Assembly (NCBI GenBank): GCA_025458545.1
Contig: JALOSH010000031.1
Span: forward strand, 1-12,557
From: Hydrogenophaga sp.
GTDB taxonomy: Bacteria; Pseudomonadota; Gammaproteobacteria; Burkholderiales; Burkholderiaceae
Reading direction: 5' to 3'
DNA: 12,557 bases
Each line of letters opens with the position of its first letter. The first letter of the stretch is position 1. Position numbers and translations under genes: made by a program. Of the stretch, positions 6,829-12,557 are shown piece after piece. The notes below the pieces were generated by a model. It worked only from the letters and a program-made list of their open reading frames with translations. It had not been told where the DNA came from and did no database searches.

Positions 6829-7644
6829 ATGACCCTCGACCCCATCCTCGTCATCGAGCTGGCCTTGCTCGGCCTTTGCACCGGTTTCCTGGCCGGGCTG
6901 CTGGGCGTCGGGGGCGGCATGATCATGGTGCCGTTCATCACCGTGATCCTTTCCGGCCGTGGTGTCGCTCCTGATCTCGCGATCAAGATGTCCATCGCCA
7001 CCTCCATGGCCACCATCATCTTCACCTCCATTTCCAGCGTTCGAGCGCACCACAAGCGGGGAGCCGTGCGCTGGGACATCGTCAAGCGCCTGGCGCCGGG
7101 CATCGTGTTCGGTGCGGCCGTGGCCAGCCTCGGGGTGTTCGCTGTGTTGAAGGGTTCCTGGCTGGCGCTGCTGTTCGCTGCCTTCGTCGGTTTTTCGGCC
7201 ACGCAGATGCTGCTGGACAAGAAGCCCAAGCCCTCACGCGGCTTGCCCGGCACGGCAGGTCAGATCGGTGCCGGCAGCGCCATCGGATTTCTGTCCGGGC
7301 TGGTCGGCGCGGGTGGCGGTTTCGTCAGCGTGCCTTTCATGACCTGGTGCAATGTCGCCATCCACAACGCCGTGGCCACCAGCGCGGCGCTGGGTTTTCC
7401 GATCGCCTTCGCCAATGCCATCGGCTACGTGATCTCCGGTCAGGGGGTAGCGGGTCGGCCCGAGGCTTCGCTGGGCTATGTGTTCCTGCCCGCGCTGCTG
7501 GTCATCGCCGTTGCCAGCGTGCTGATGGCACCGCTGGGCGTCAAGGCGGCCCACGCCCTGCCGGTCAAGTCGCTCAAGCGGGTGTTCGCTGGCGTCCTCT
7601 ACCTGCTGGCCGCCTACATGCTCTTCAAGGGCCTGTCGGTCTGA
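6829..7644 (+). CDS. TSUP (TauE/SafE) family sulfite exporter/permease
   Basis: This 271-residue integral membrane protein is of the TSUP family, whose members move sulfur-containing organic anions such as sulfite or sulfoacetate. The family's internal duplication is visible: GLLGVGGGMIMVPF at 23-36 and GLVGAGGGFVSVPF at 157-170, each beginning a membrane bundle, with a charged cytoplasmic linker (DKKPKPSRG) at about 130-138. About eight hydrophobic segments are apparent. The start is ATG 6829 with MTLDPILVIELALLG leading straight into the first helix; no strong Shine-Dalgarno is seen. It follows ssrS after about 70 bases in which nothing else is recognised, and ends against the convergent RraA-family gene. 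The substrate cannot be read from the sequence. Confidence 0.92.
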   Translation: MTLDPILVIELALLGLCTGFLAGLLGVGGGMIMVPFITVILSGRGVAPDLAIKMSIATSMATIIFTSISSVRAHHKRGAVRWDIVKRLAPGIVFGAAVASLGVFAVLKGSWLALLFAAFVGFSATQMLLDKKPKPSRGLPGTAGQIGAGSAIGFLSGLVGAGGGFVSVPFMTWCNVAIHNAVATSAALGFPIAFANAIGYVISGQGVAGRPEASLGYVFLPALLVIAVASVLMAPLGVKAAHALPVKSLKRVFAGVLYLLAAYMLFKGLSV

Positions 7645-7651
7645 TCAGACC
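7638..7651. repeat. Palindrome spanning two convergent stop codons
   Basis: GGTCTGATCAGACC is a perfect palindrome; counting the flanking C7637 and G7652 it is 16 bp. It contains the TGA of the permease gene (7642-7644) and, on the other strand, the TGA of the RraA-family gene (7647-7645), with no bases between them. There is no T-tract on either side, so it is not a standard terminator. Confidence 0.75.
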
Positions 7652-8157
7652 GCGGCGTGCAGCGGGCGGTCGCTGACCACGATGCCGTCCTCGTCGGCGT
7701 AGAGCCAGTCACCGGGACGCACCCATACACCTTGGATCTGCACCGCCAGATCGCGCAGACCGCCTTGCTTGCGCTCGGTGGGCAGCGGCATGGCGGCCAG
7801 CGCGCGGATGCCCACCGCGCTCTCGCGCAGTTCGGCCACGTCGCGAACGCAGCCGTCGATCACCACACCCGCCCACCCATTGCGCGCGGCGGCCGCGCCG
7901 AGGCTGCCGCCCAGCAAGGCACGGCGCAACGAGCCGCCGCCATCCACCACCAGCACCCGCCCTTCGCCCGGGGTTTCCACCGCAGCCTTCACCGGCGTGT
8001 TGTCTTCGAAGCACTTCACCGTGACCACCGGACCGGCGAAGCGCTGCACCGAACCGAACCCGCGGAACACCGGTGGCAGTACGCGGAACGCACCAGAGAC
8101 ATCGCTTTTATAAGCGTCGCACAGATCACAGCACGAAAAAGTGAGGGAGGACATCAT
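7645..8157 (-). CDS. RraA family protein / 4-hydroxy-4-methyl-2-oxoglutarate aldolase
   Basis: This 170-residue protein matches the RraA/HMG-aldolase family along its length: FSCCDLCDAYKSDV, GPVVTVKCFEDNTPVKAAVE, GRVLVVDGGGSLRRALLGG, GWAGVVIDGCVRDVAELRE and GDWLYADEDGIVVSD. Family members either split 4-hydroxy-4-methyl-2-oxoglutarate or oxaloacetate with a divalent metal, or inhibit RNase E. The aldolase motif G-x20-R-D is intact (Gly84, Arg105, Asp106); E. coli RraA has Gln in place of this Asp. An aldolase is therefore at least possible here. Two adjacent ATGs (8157 and 8154) are the likely starts; an ATG at 8181 would add 8 residues not typical of the family, and no start has a good Shine-Dalgarno. 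It is convergent with the permease gene. Confidence 0.9.
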   Translation of the reverse strand: MMSSLTFSCCDLCDAYKSDVSGAFRVLPPVFRGFGSVQRFAGPVVTVKCFEDNTPVKAAVETPGEGRVLVVDGGGSLRRALLGGSLGAAAARNGWAGVVIDGCVRDVAELRESAVGIRALAAMPLPTERKQGGLRDLAVQIQGVWVRPGDWLYADEDGIVVSDRPLHAAV

Positions 8158-8319
8158 GGAATCGAACCCGCTTCTGGACATTGCACACGAAGATGAATTC
8201 TGAGCATGACCGTGGCCTCTGACAGGCGGCTTTCGGCGGTCGGTCGTTCAAGTGTTGTTTTCCCGGCCAATCTGCTGCGTTTTCCCTCTGAAAACCTGCA
8301 AAAAACCGGGGCAACCTCC

Positions 8320-8351
8320 TTGGAATGCGCATGCAACTCCATTAGCATGCG
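8320..8351 (+). promoter_or_regulatory. Candidate promoter with inverted-repeat operator upstream of the SWIB gene
   Basis: TTGGAA (8320-8325), a 17-base spacer and TAGCAT (8343-8348) make a plausible sigma70 promoter about 70 bases before the SWIB start. An inverted repeat CGCATGC (8328-8334), 10 bases, GCATGCG (8345-8351) occupies the spacer and covers the -10, where a repressor would bind. The rest of the 258-base gap between the divergent genes shows nothing else recognisable. Confidence 0.4.
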
Positions 8352-8415
8352 AGTCACCAGTGAGGAAGCGCGTTTTCTGCTGGTCATCGATCCACTTCTA
8401 GAAGGACATCCAACC

Positions 8416-8877
8416 ATGGCAACTGCAAAGAAAGCTCCCGCTAAAAAAGCGGCTCCCGCAAAGAAGGCTGCACCGGCCAAAAAAGCCGCTCCTGCGAAGA
8501 AGGCCGCTCCGGCCAAGAAAGCTGCACCGGCTAAAAAGGCCGCTCCAGCCAAAAAAGCGGCTCCTGCCAAGAAAGCCGCCCCGGCCAAGAAGGCAGCCCC
8601 TGCCAAGAAAGCCGCTCCCGCCAAGAAGCGCACACCCAATGCCGCCTTCATGAAGGCCATGACCCCCAGCGCCGCCCTGGCCGCCATCGTGGGCAGCAGC
8701 GCGATCCCGCGCACCGAGGTGACCAAGAAGGTCTGGGAATACATCAAGAAGAACAAGCTGCAGGACGCGGCCAACAAGCGCATGATCAACGCCGACGCCA
8801 AGCTGAAGGAAATCTTCAAGAAGGCCCAGGCTTCGATGTTCGAAATGACCAAGATGATCAACGAACACCTGAAGTGA
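8416..8877 (+). CDS. SWIB/MDM2-domain protein with histone H1-like Lys/Ala/Pro tail
   Basis: This 153-residue DNA-associated protein has two parts. Residues 1-71 are an almost pure Lys/Ala/Pro tail with eleven PAKK units, most as the hexapeptide PAKKAA, like the C-terminal tails of histone H1 and the H1-like proteins of Burkholderiales. Residues about 72-153 are a SWIB domain: PNAAFMKAMTPSAALAAIVG, then IPRTEVTKKVWEYIKKNKLQ and RMINADAKLKEIF. Nucleoid binding by the basic tail and a chromatin-type or regulatory role for SWIB are family inferences. The ATG at 8416 is chosen over a longer open frame because GAAGGA (8401-8406) precedes it by 9 bases and the repeat starts at once. A strong terminator follows. 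Confidence 0.93.
   Translation: MATAKKAPAKKAAPAKKAAPAKKAAPAKKAAPAKKAAPAKKAAPAKKAAPAKKAAPAKKAAPAKKAAPAKKRTPNAAFMKAMTPSAALAAIVGSSAIPRTEVTKKVWEYIKKNKLQDAANKRMINADAKLKEIFKKAQASMFEMTKMINEHLK
8437..8628 (+). repeat. Eleven 18-bp PAKKAA-coding repeats
   Basis: These are in-frame 18-base units, each encoding PAKKAA (the last is only PAKK). The units differ at many third positions: Pro is written CCC, CCG, CCT or CCA, and Ala and Lys codons also alternate. The amino-acid pattern is kept while the DNA has diverged, as expected for an old repeat held by protein function. Confidence 0.9.
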
Positions 8878-8879
8878 TC

Positions 8880-8912
8880 GGGCAACGGGGCTTCACGCAC
8901 AGCGTGTTGCCC
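8880..8912 (+). other. Hairpin after the SWIB gene
   Basis: GGGCAA (8880-8885) can pair with TTGCCC (8907-8912), enclosing a second stem CACGC (8894-8898) with GCGTG (8902-8906). There is no T-tract, so it is not itself a terminator. It could protect the 3' end of the SWIB mRNA. Confidence 0.4.
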
Positions 8913-8921
8913 ACCGACAGG

Positions 8922-8945
8922 AAAGCCGGCAACCGCCGGCTTTTC
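8922..8945 (+). terminator. Strong Rho-independent terminator after the SWIB gene
   Basis: AAAGCCGGC (8922-8930), loop AACC, and GCCGGCTTT (8935-8943) form a perfect 9-bp stem. A T-rich stretch follows (TTTTCTTTTT, 8941-8950). The A-run on the 5' side means it may also work for transcription from the other direction. Confidence 0.9.
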
Positions 8946-9052
8946 TTTTTCCGAACCTGGGGAGTGTTGGTGACGGTTGCCCTTGCAAGACCGACTTGGG
9001 CGCACCGACTGTCTGTGAGAAACTGCAACCAACGACTTACCCCATCCGAGGC

Positions 9053-10882
9053 ATGACAGTTCCGCCACCGCCCAGCAAGATGCCAGCCCAGAGCGCAGAC
9101 GCAGAGGCTTTCGCCCCTTCGCTGCCTCTGCTACACAACAAGGTGGTCTTGGTGATGGACCTGGTCGAGTCGGTTCGTTTGATGGCCGCCAACGAGGCGG
9201 GCGTGGTGGGCCACTGGCAACGCTTCCTGCAGCATGTCCGCACCGTTGTGCTGCCCGCCCGGGATGGCCGGCTGGTCAAGAGCCTGGGCGACGGCATCCT
9301 GGCCGAATTCGAGCGTCCCGACCACGCGGTGCACGCGGCGCTGGACCTGCACCGCTTCTTCGAACCCACCAACCGGTCGCTGCCCGCCGAAGAGCAGTTG
9401 CACTTGCGCGCCGGCATCAACGCGACCCACATTTACGTGGACGCCAATGACGTCTATGGCCACGGCGTGAACCTGGCGGCCCGGGTGGCCGATCTGGCGG
9501 CGCCAGGCGAAACCGTCATCACCGCCAGCGTGCACGACCAGTTGGTGGACGGCGTCGATGGCGACATGGAAGACATGGGCGAGAGCTATCTCAAACACTG
9601 GCCCGAACCGGTTCGGACCTGGCAGGTACACCCGGCCAGCGGTCACATGCCGCACACCCGGCCACGGCAGCCGAGCGGACCGGTCACCGACTTCCGCCCC
9701 ACCATCGCGGTCATTCCATTCGAATGCCGAAGCCAGTCGCCTGAACAGTTTGTGATCGGCGACCTGATCGCCGATGGCGTGATCGCCCAGCTTTCGCGCA
9801 GCCAGGACCTGCGGGTGATCTCGCGCCTGTCCACCGCAGCCTTCCGTGGCCGCCATGCCAGCATGAGCGAGATCGACGCCGGGCTCGACGCCAACTTCGT
9901 GCTGAGCGGCAGTTACTTCACGCTCGGCGACCGGGTGGTCATCATGGCCGAGCTGACCCACACGCGGCGCCATGAACTGGTTTGGGCCGAGCGACTGAGC
10001 GGTGACACCGCCGACCTTCTTCAGGACCAGAGCGAACTGCTCCAGCAACTTTCGGTGGCCTGTGCCCACCACCTGCTGGACGCCGAGGTACAGCGCACCC
10101 TCACCCTGGCGCTGCCGCGGCTCGACAGCAGCGCGCTCATGCTCGGCGGCATCACCCTCATGCACCGCTCCACCAAGCGCGACCTGGAGCGCAGCTTCGT
10201 CTTGCTCGAAGCGGTGGTGGACCGTCACAAACGCGTGGCCGCGCCCTGGGCCTGGTTGGCCAAATGGCACATCATGCAGGTGGTTCAGGGCTTGGCAGAG
10301 GACCCGGCCAAAGAGTTCCAGCGCGCCATTGGCATTGCCGACCGGGCGCTCGATCTGGAGCCCAACAGCTCGCTGGCCATGGCCATCAAGGGCCACGCGC
10401 TGTGTCACATGGGAAAAGACGTGGACGTTTCGCGCCGTTTGCTGCAAGACGCCACCCAGAGCAATCCCAACGACCCCATGGCCTGGTTGTACAGCAGCGT
10501 CTGGTCTTCCATGTGGGGTACGCCGGAGGACTCGGTGATTGAAGCGGAGACCGCACTCCACCTATCGCCCCTGGATCCTCAGAAGTACTACTTCGAGATG
10601 ATGCTGGCCACCAGCAACGCCGCATTGGGCCAATGGGACAAGGCTGTGACCCTTTGCCATGCCTCGCTGAAAAAGAATCGCTACCACCTCCCCACCATTC
10701 GATGCCTTGCCACCTCGCAATTCGAGATGGGAAAGATCGCGGAAGCGCAAGAGACCGTGGTGTTGCTTCGTTCGTTGCAACCCCAGCTCACGATTGCCCA
10801 ATACCTGGCCTCGGGCGGCAGCAGCCCGTTTCGTCAGCGTGTGGCAAAGGCATTCTCTCAACTTGGGGTGCCGAATCAGTAA
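9053..10882 (+). CDS. Class III adenylate/guanylate cyclase with TolB-like and TPR regions
   Basis: This 609-residue protein has no visible membrane segment or signal peptide. Residues about 29-195 are a class III cyclase domain: metal-binding Asp36 in VMDLVES, Lys76 and Asp80 in VKSLGDGILAEF, then RAGINATHIYV, and Asp133, Asn140 and Arg144 in DVYGHGVNLAAR. Lys76 and Asp133 are the adenine-selecting pair of adenylate cyclases, so cAMP is the expected product. Residues about 214-345 resemble the TolB N-terminal-like module found in such fusions (PTIAVIPFECRSQ, then ANFVLSGSYFTLGDRVVIMAEL). From about 350 to the end, helical repeats of TPR type follow. The ATG at 9053 is followed by a Pro-rich lead; GAGG lies too close to it, and ATG 9080 is an alternative. 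Eighteen bases separate it from the next gene. Confidence 0.9.
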   Translation: MTVPPPPSKMPAQSADAEAFAPSLPLLHNKVVLVMDLVESVRLMAANEAGVVGHWQRFLQHVRTVVLPARDGRLVKSLGDGILAEFERPDHAVHAALDLHRFFEPTNRSLPAEEQLHLRAGINATHIYVDANDVYGHGVNLAARVADLAAPGETVITASVHDQLVDGVDGDMEDMGESYLKHWPEPVRTWQVHPASGHMPHTRPRQPSGPVTDFRPTIAVIPFECRSQSPEQFVIGDLIADGVIAQLSRSQDLRVISRLSTAAFRGRHASMSEIDAGLDANFVLSGSYFTLGDRVVIMAELTHTRRHELVWAERLSGDTADLLQDQSELLQQLSVACAHHLLDAEVQRTLTLALPRLDSSALMLGGITLMHRSTKRDLERSFVLLEAVVDRHKRVAAPWAWLAKWHIMQVVQGLAEDPAKEFQRAIGIADRALDLEPNSSLAMAIKGHALCHMGKDVDVSRRLLQDATQSNPNDPMAWLYSSVWSSMWGTPEDSVIEAETALHLSPLDPQKYYFEMMLATSNAALGQWDKAVTLCHASLKKNRYHLPTIRCLATSQFEMGKIAEAQETVVLLRSLQPQLTIAQYLASGGSSPFRQRVAKAFSQLGVPNQ

Positions 10883-10886
10883 CTGC

Positions 10887-10892
10887 AAGGAG
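10887..10892 (+). promoter_or_regulatory. Shine-Dalgarno choosing ATG 10901
   Basis: AAGGAG is 8 bases before ATG 10901. The in-frame GTG at 10892 overlaps this site, and the ATG at 10895 is only 2 bases from it. The start at 10901 is therefore favoured. Confidence 0.8.
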
Positions 10893-10900
10893 TGATGGTC

Positions 10901-11995
10901 ATGAGTGGTGGAGCGAGTGGTGGAGCGAGTGGTGGAGCGAGTGGTGGAGCGAGTGGTGGAGCGAGTGGTGGAGCGAGTGGTGGAGCAAGTGGGGGTGCGG
11001 GCTACCACGGGTCAATCACCTCGCCCGACGCCCTCACGCTCAGCCGCGCCGCTGTGGTCGGGCCATTCGTTGGCGACACACTTGACCCAACAGACCTGGG
11101 TTTCGACAAACCCGCCAGCCTCAGCCGCTGGGAAGAAGGGCCACGCGTCACGGCCTGCATGAGCGAGCTGCTCGAAGGCCTGGTGTTCACCACGCAGAAC
11201 GCGAGCAAGCAGGCGGTGCTGGAACACGCCAACCTGCACGCCAGCCCCATCAAGCGCAGGCCGCTCGTCACGCTGCGGGCGCCCAGCAAGGCGATCTTCA
11301 AGAAACAGCTCGATCTGGTGGCCGCCTACGCCGACTTGCGCCCCGACCGCGCCGCCGAGATCGTGGCGCAATTGTCCCCGCCCGTTCCCTTCTGGGCTTC
11401 GGTGGTGGGCATCCTGCCGCACCGCCATAAAAAAACCCTGCAACTGCTGGACTTGGCCTTTCTGTTCTCGGTTCATGTGCACATGCGGTTCAAGCACGTC
11501 TTCGCCAGCGCGCGCCCGGTCGAGCTGTCGCCACAGATCCAGCCGATGATCCCGACGCCAGGGCATGGCGCCTGGCCCAGCGGCCACGCCACCGAAGCCT
11601 TCATTGTGGCCACCGTGCTCGAAGCCCTGCTCAACGCCGCCAACCCGGCCGCTGCCAACGGCAAGGCTTGCCGCGAGCAGCTGCAGCGCCTGGCGGCGCG
11701 CATCGCCATCAACCGCACCGTGGCCGGCGTTCATTTCCCGGTGGACAGCGCCGTGGGGCGACTGCTCGGCACCGCGCTGGGTGAGTTCCTGATTGGCCGC
11801 AGCACCGGCGTGAGCATGAAACACCGCGGTTTTGACGGCCGCCTGTTCGTGGACACCGGCAACGAACCCAAAGACTTCCGCCTGCACGACGCGCTGGACA
11901 GTGGTGCAGGCAGCGTGAGCGGTCCAGCCGTCGCGCTGGCCGCTGGCCCCATGCTGGCCTGGCTGTGGCAAGAAGCGCTTGAAGAGTGGCGGTGA
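10901..11995 (+). CDS. Soluble vanadium-haloperoxidase / PAP2-superfamily protein with (SGGA)8 N-terminus
   Basis: This 364-residue protein carries all three motifs of the shared vanadate/phosphate pocket. These are KHVFASARP (Lys198, Arg205, Pro206), PSGH (226-229, acid-base His229) and NRTVAGVHFPVD (Arg272, His278, Asp282; His278 would be the vanadium ligand or phosphate nucleophile). No membrane helices typical of lipid-phosphatase PAP2 enzymes are seen, so it resembles the soluble vanadium-dependent haloperoxidase branch. Halide oxidation and acid phosphatase activity cannot be told apart by eye. The N-terminus is eight SGGA units from a tandem repeat, with no signal peptide. It sits 18 bases after the cyclase and overlaps the S8 protease by one base (TGATG). 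Confidence 0.88.
   Translation: MSGGASGGASGGASGGASGGASGGASGGASGGAGYHGSITSPDALTLSRAAVVGPFVGDTLDPTDLGFDKPASLSRWEEGPRVTACMSELLEGLVFTTQNASKQAVLEHANLHASPIKRRPLVTLRAPSKAIFKKQLDLVAAYADLRPDRAAEIVAQLSPPVPFWASVVGILPHRHKKTLQLLDLAFLFSVHVHMRFKHVFASARPVELSPQIQPMIPTPGHGAWPSGHATEAFIVATVLEALLNAANPAAANGKACREQLQRLAARIAINRTVAGVHFPVDSAVGRLLGTALGEFLIGRSTGVSMKHRGFDGRLFVDTGNEPKDFRLHDALDSGAGSVSGPAVALAAGPMLAWLWQEALEEWR
10904..10999 (+). repeat. 12-bp minisatellite AGTGGTGGAGCG, 8 units
   Basis: Six identical copies (10904-10975) are followed by one with a single change (A at 10987) and a degenerate eighth (10988-10999). The unit length is a multiple of three and encodes Ser-Gly-Gly-Ala, so gain or loss of units keeps the frame. 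The near-identity at DNA level implies recent expansion by slippage or recombination. Confidence 0.95.
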
Positions 11996-12557
11996 TGGTC
12001 GCCACCGGCCCCACCCTGCCCTGGCAGCCGCTGCCCAAAGGGCGTGTAACGGGACTCGACTGGTCCGCACCGGAGACCGTCGACGGAACCGATCCCTACC
12101 TGGCCTGGGCCGAGGCGGACCGCTTCTCGGGCTACCGCTTCGGGCCGGGCGCGAAGGCCCAGCCGCTGTGGCTGCCGATCGTGATCGAACTGGCTGCCGA
12201 TGCCGAGGTGATCGACCTGGTGCGCGCCAGCCAGACCGCTTGGCTCCAGGTTCCGCCGGCCTACCTCGGCCGACCCGGTCTGCGGTTTTGTTCTGCCCGC
12301 GCCACCAAAGGTTTTTTCACCGCACTGCGCCGACAGCCCCGGCTGCGCCAGCTGGTGCAGCGCTACGAGCTGGGCTTGCCGGTGGAGCACCACACCGGGC
12401 CACTGATCAACCCCGCCACGGCCACTTCACCGCCCACACCGGTGCTGGGCAAGCTGAAGGGCAAAGTGCTGGGCCTGATCGATGGCGGCCTGGCGCTGGC
12501 CCATGCCGATTTTTTGCACCCCGACGGCAGCCCCCGGGTGAAGCATTTCTGGCGGCA
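11995..12557 (+). CDS. Subtilisin-like (S8) serine protease, N-terminal part, runs off window
   Basis: The first 187 codons are present and the frame is open at the right edge. Residues 1-155 are an N-terminal region with no secretion signal that I do not recognise (MVATGPTLPWQPLPKGRVTG at the start). Then comes KGKVLGLIDGGLALAHADFL, the S8-family strand carrying the catalytic Asp (Asp163) in an IDxG context, followed by RVKHFWR. The catalytic His and Ser blocks must lie outside the window, so activity cannot be judged. The ATG shares its A with the upstream TGA, so the protein is probably made in step with the haloperoxidase-like protein. Lack of a leader suggests a cytosolic protease. Assignment rests on one motif plus its spacing. 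Confidence 0.72.
   Translation, partial: MVATGPTLPWQPLPKGRVTGLDWSAPETVDGTDPYLAWAEADRFSGYRFGPGAKAQPLWLPIVIELAADAEVIDLVRASQTAWLQVPPAYLGRPGLRFCSARATKGFFTALRRQPRLRQLVQRYELGLPVEHHTGPLINPATATSPPTPVLGKLKGKVLGLIDGGLALAHADFLHPDGSPRVKHFWR

Noticed and set aside
8158..8169. tRNA T-loop look-alike (GGGTTCGATTCC on the minus strand)
   Set aside because: No flanking T-stem, anticodon arm or acceptor stem can be built around it.
8395..8404. Palindrome CTTCTAGAAG covering part of the SWIB Shine-Dalgarno
   Set aside because: The hairpin would have a 2-base loop and only 4 pairs, too weak to claim regulation.
8967..9052. Search for a promoter of the cyclase operon
   Set aside because: TTGGGC (8996-9001) has only a poor -10 (GAAACT) at 17 bases. 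No convincing sigma70 promoter was found, so none is listed.
9131..10561. Long minus-strand open frame
   Set aside because: It is antisense to the cyclase, whose plus-strand translation has catalytic motifs. The minus translation shows no recognisable domain.
10904..10999. Possible CRISPR-like array
   Set aside because: The units are contiguous 12-mers without spacers.
10905..11162. Repeat peptides VERVVERV and EWWSEWWS, and TTRSTTRS on the other strand
   Set aside because: They are other-frame readings of the 12-bp minisatellite. The SGGA frame has the Shine-Dalgarno and continues into a complete enzyme domain.

Overview
The window reads as part of a GC-rich betaproteobacterial chromosome, most likely Burkholderiales and probably Comamonadaceae. 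That placement is inferred from gene content and order: zapA, then 6S RNA, then a TauE/SafE permease; an H1-like KKAAPA-repeat SWIB protein; and an RraA-family gene. No rRNA, tRNA, transposon or CRISPR array was recognised.

Region 1 (about 5849 down to 1, minus strand) is a vitamin B12 uptake and salvage operon. It opens with a well-conserved cobalamin riboswitch (5838-5621). Then come a BtuB-type TonB-dependent receptor, a BtuF-like binding protein with no signal peptide, the cobinamide kinase CobU, a secreted BtuF, the permease BtuC (TTG start, shortened C-terminus) and the start of the ATPase BtuD, which runs off the left edge. Spacing is tight: overlaps of 8, 1 and 4 bases occur within the operon. 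The outer-membrane receptor, periplasmic carrier and inner-membrane ABC importer bring corrinoid in, and CobU activates salvaged cobinamide.

Region 2 (about 5874-7644, plus strand) is a divergent housekeeping block: a small ZapB-like coiled-coil protein overlapping zapA by 4 bases, a Rho-independent terminator, the 6S RNA gene ssrS with a 14-bp closing stem, and a TSUP-family permease. A convergent RraA-family gene (8157-7645) meets the permease stop to stop, with no bases between them.

Region 3 (8182-8943) holds a SWIB-domain protein with eleven PAKK units, its likely promoter with an inverted repeat, and a strong terminator.

Region 4 (9053 to the right edge) is the least conventional part. 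It is a tightly packed, apparently cytosolic gene set: a class III nucleotide cyclase fused to a TolB-like domain and TPR-type helices; a soluble vanadium-haloperoxidase/PAP2-superfamily enzyme whose N-terminus is a near-perfect 12-bp minisatellite encoding (SGGA)8; and the start of a subtilisin-like (S8) protease overlapping it by one base. A signalling enzyme, a phosphate- or vanadate-chemistry enzyme and a protease in one transcript is the best candidate here for an undescribed system, but its function is unknown.
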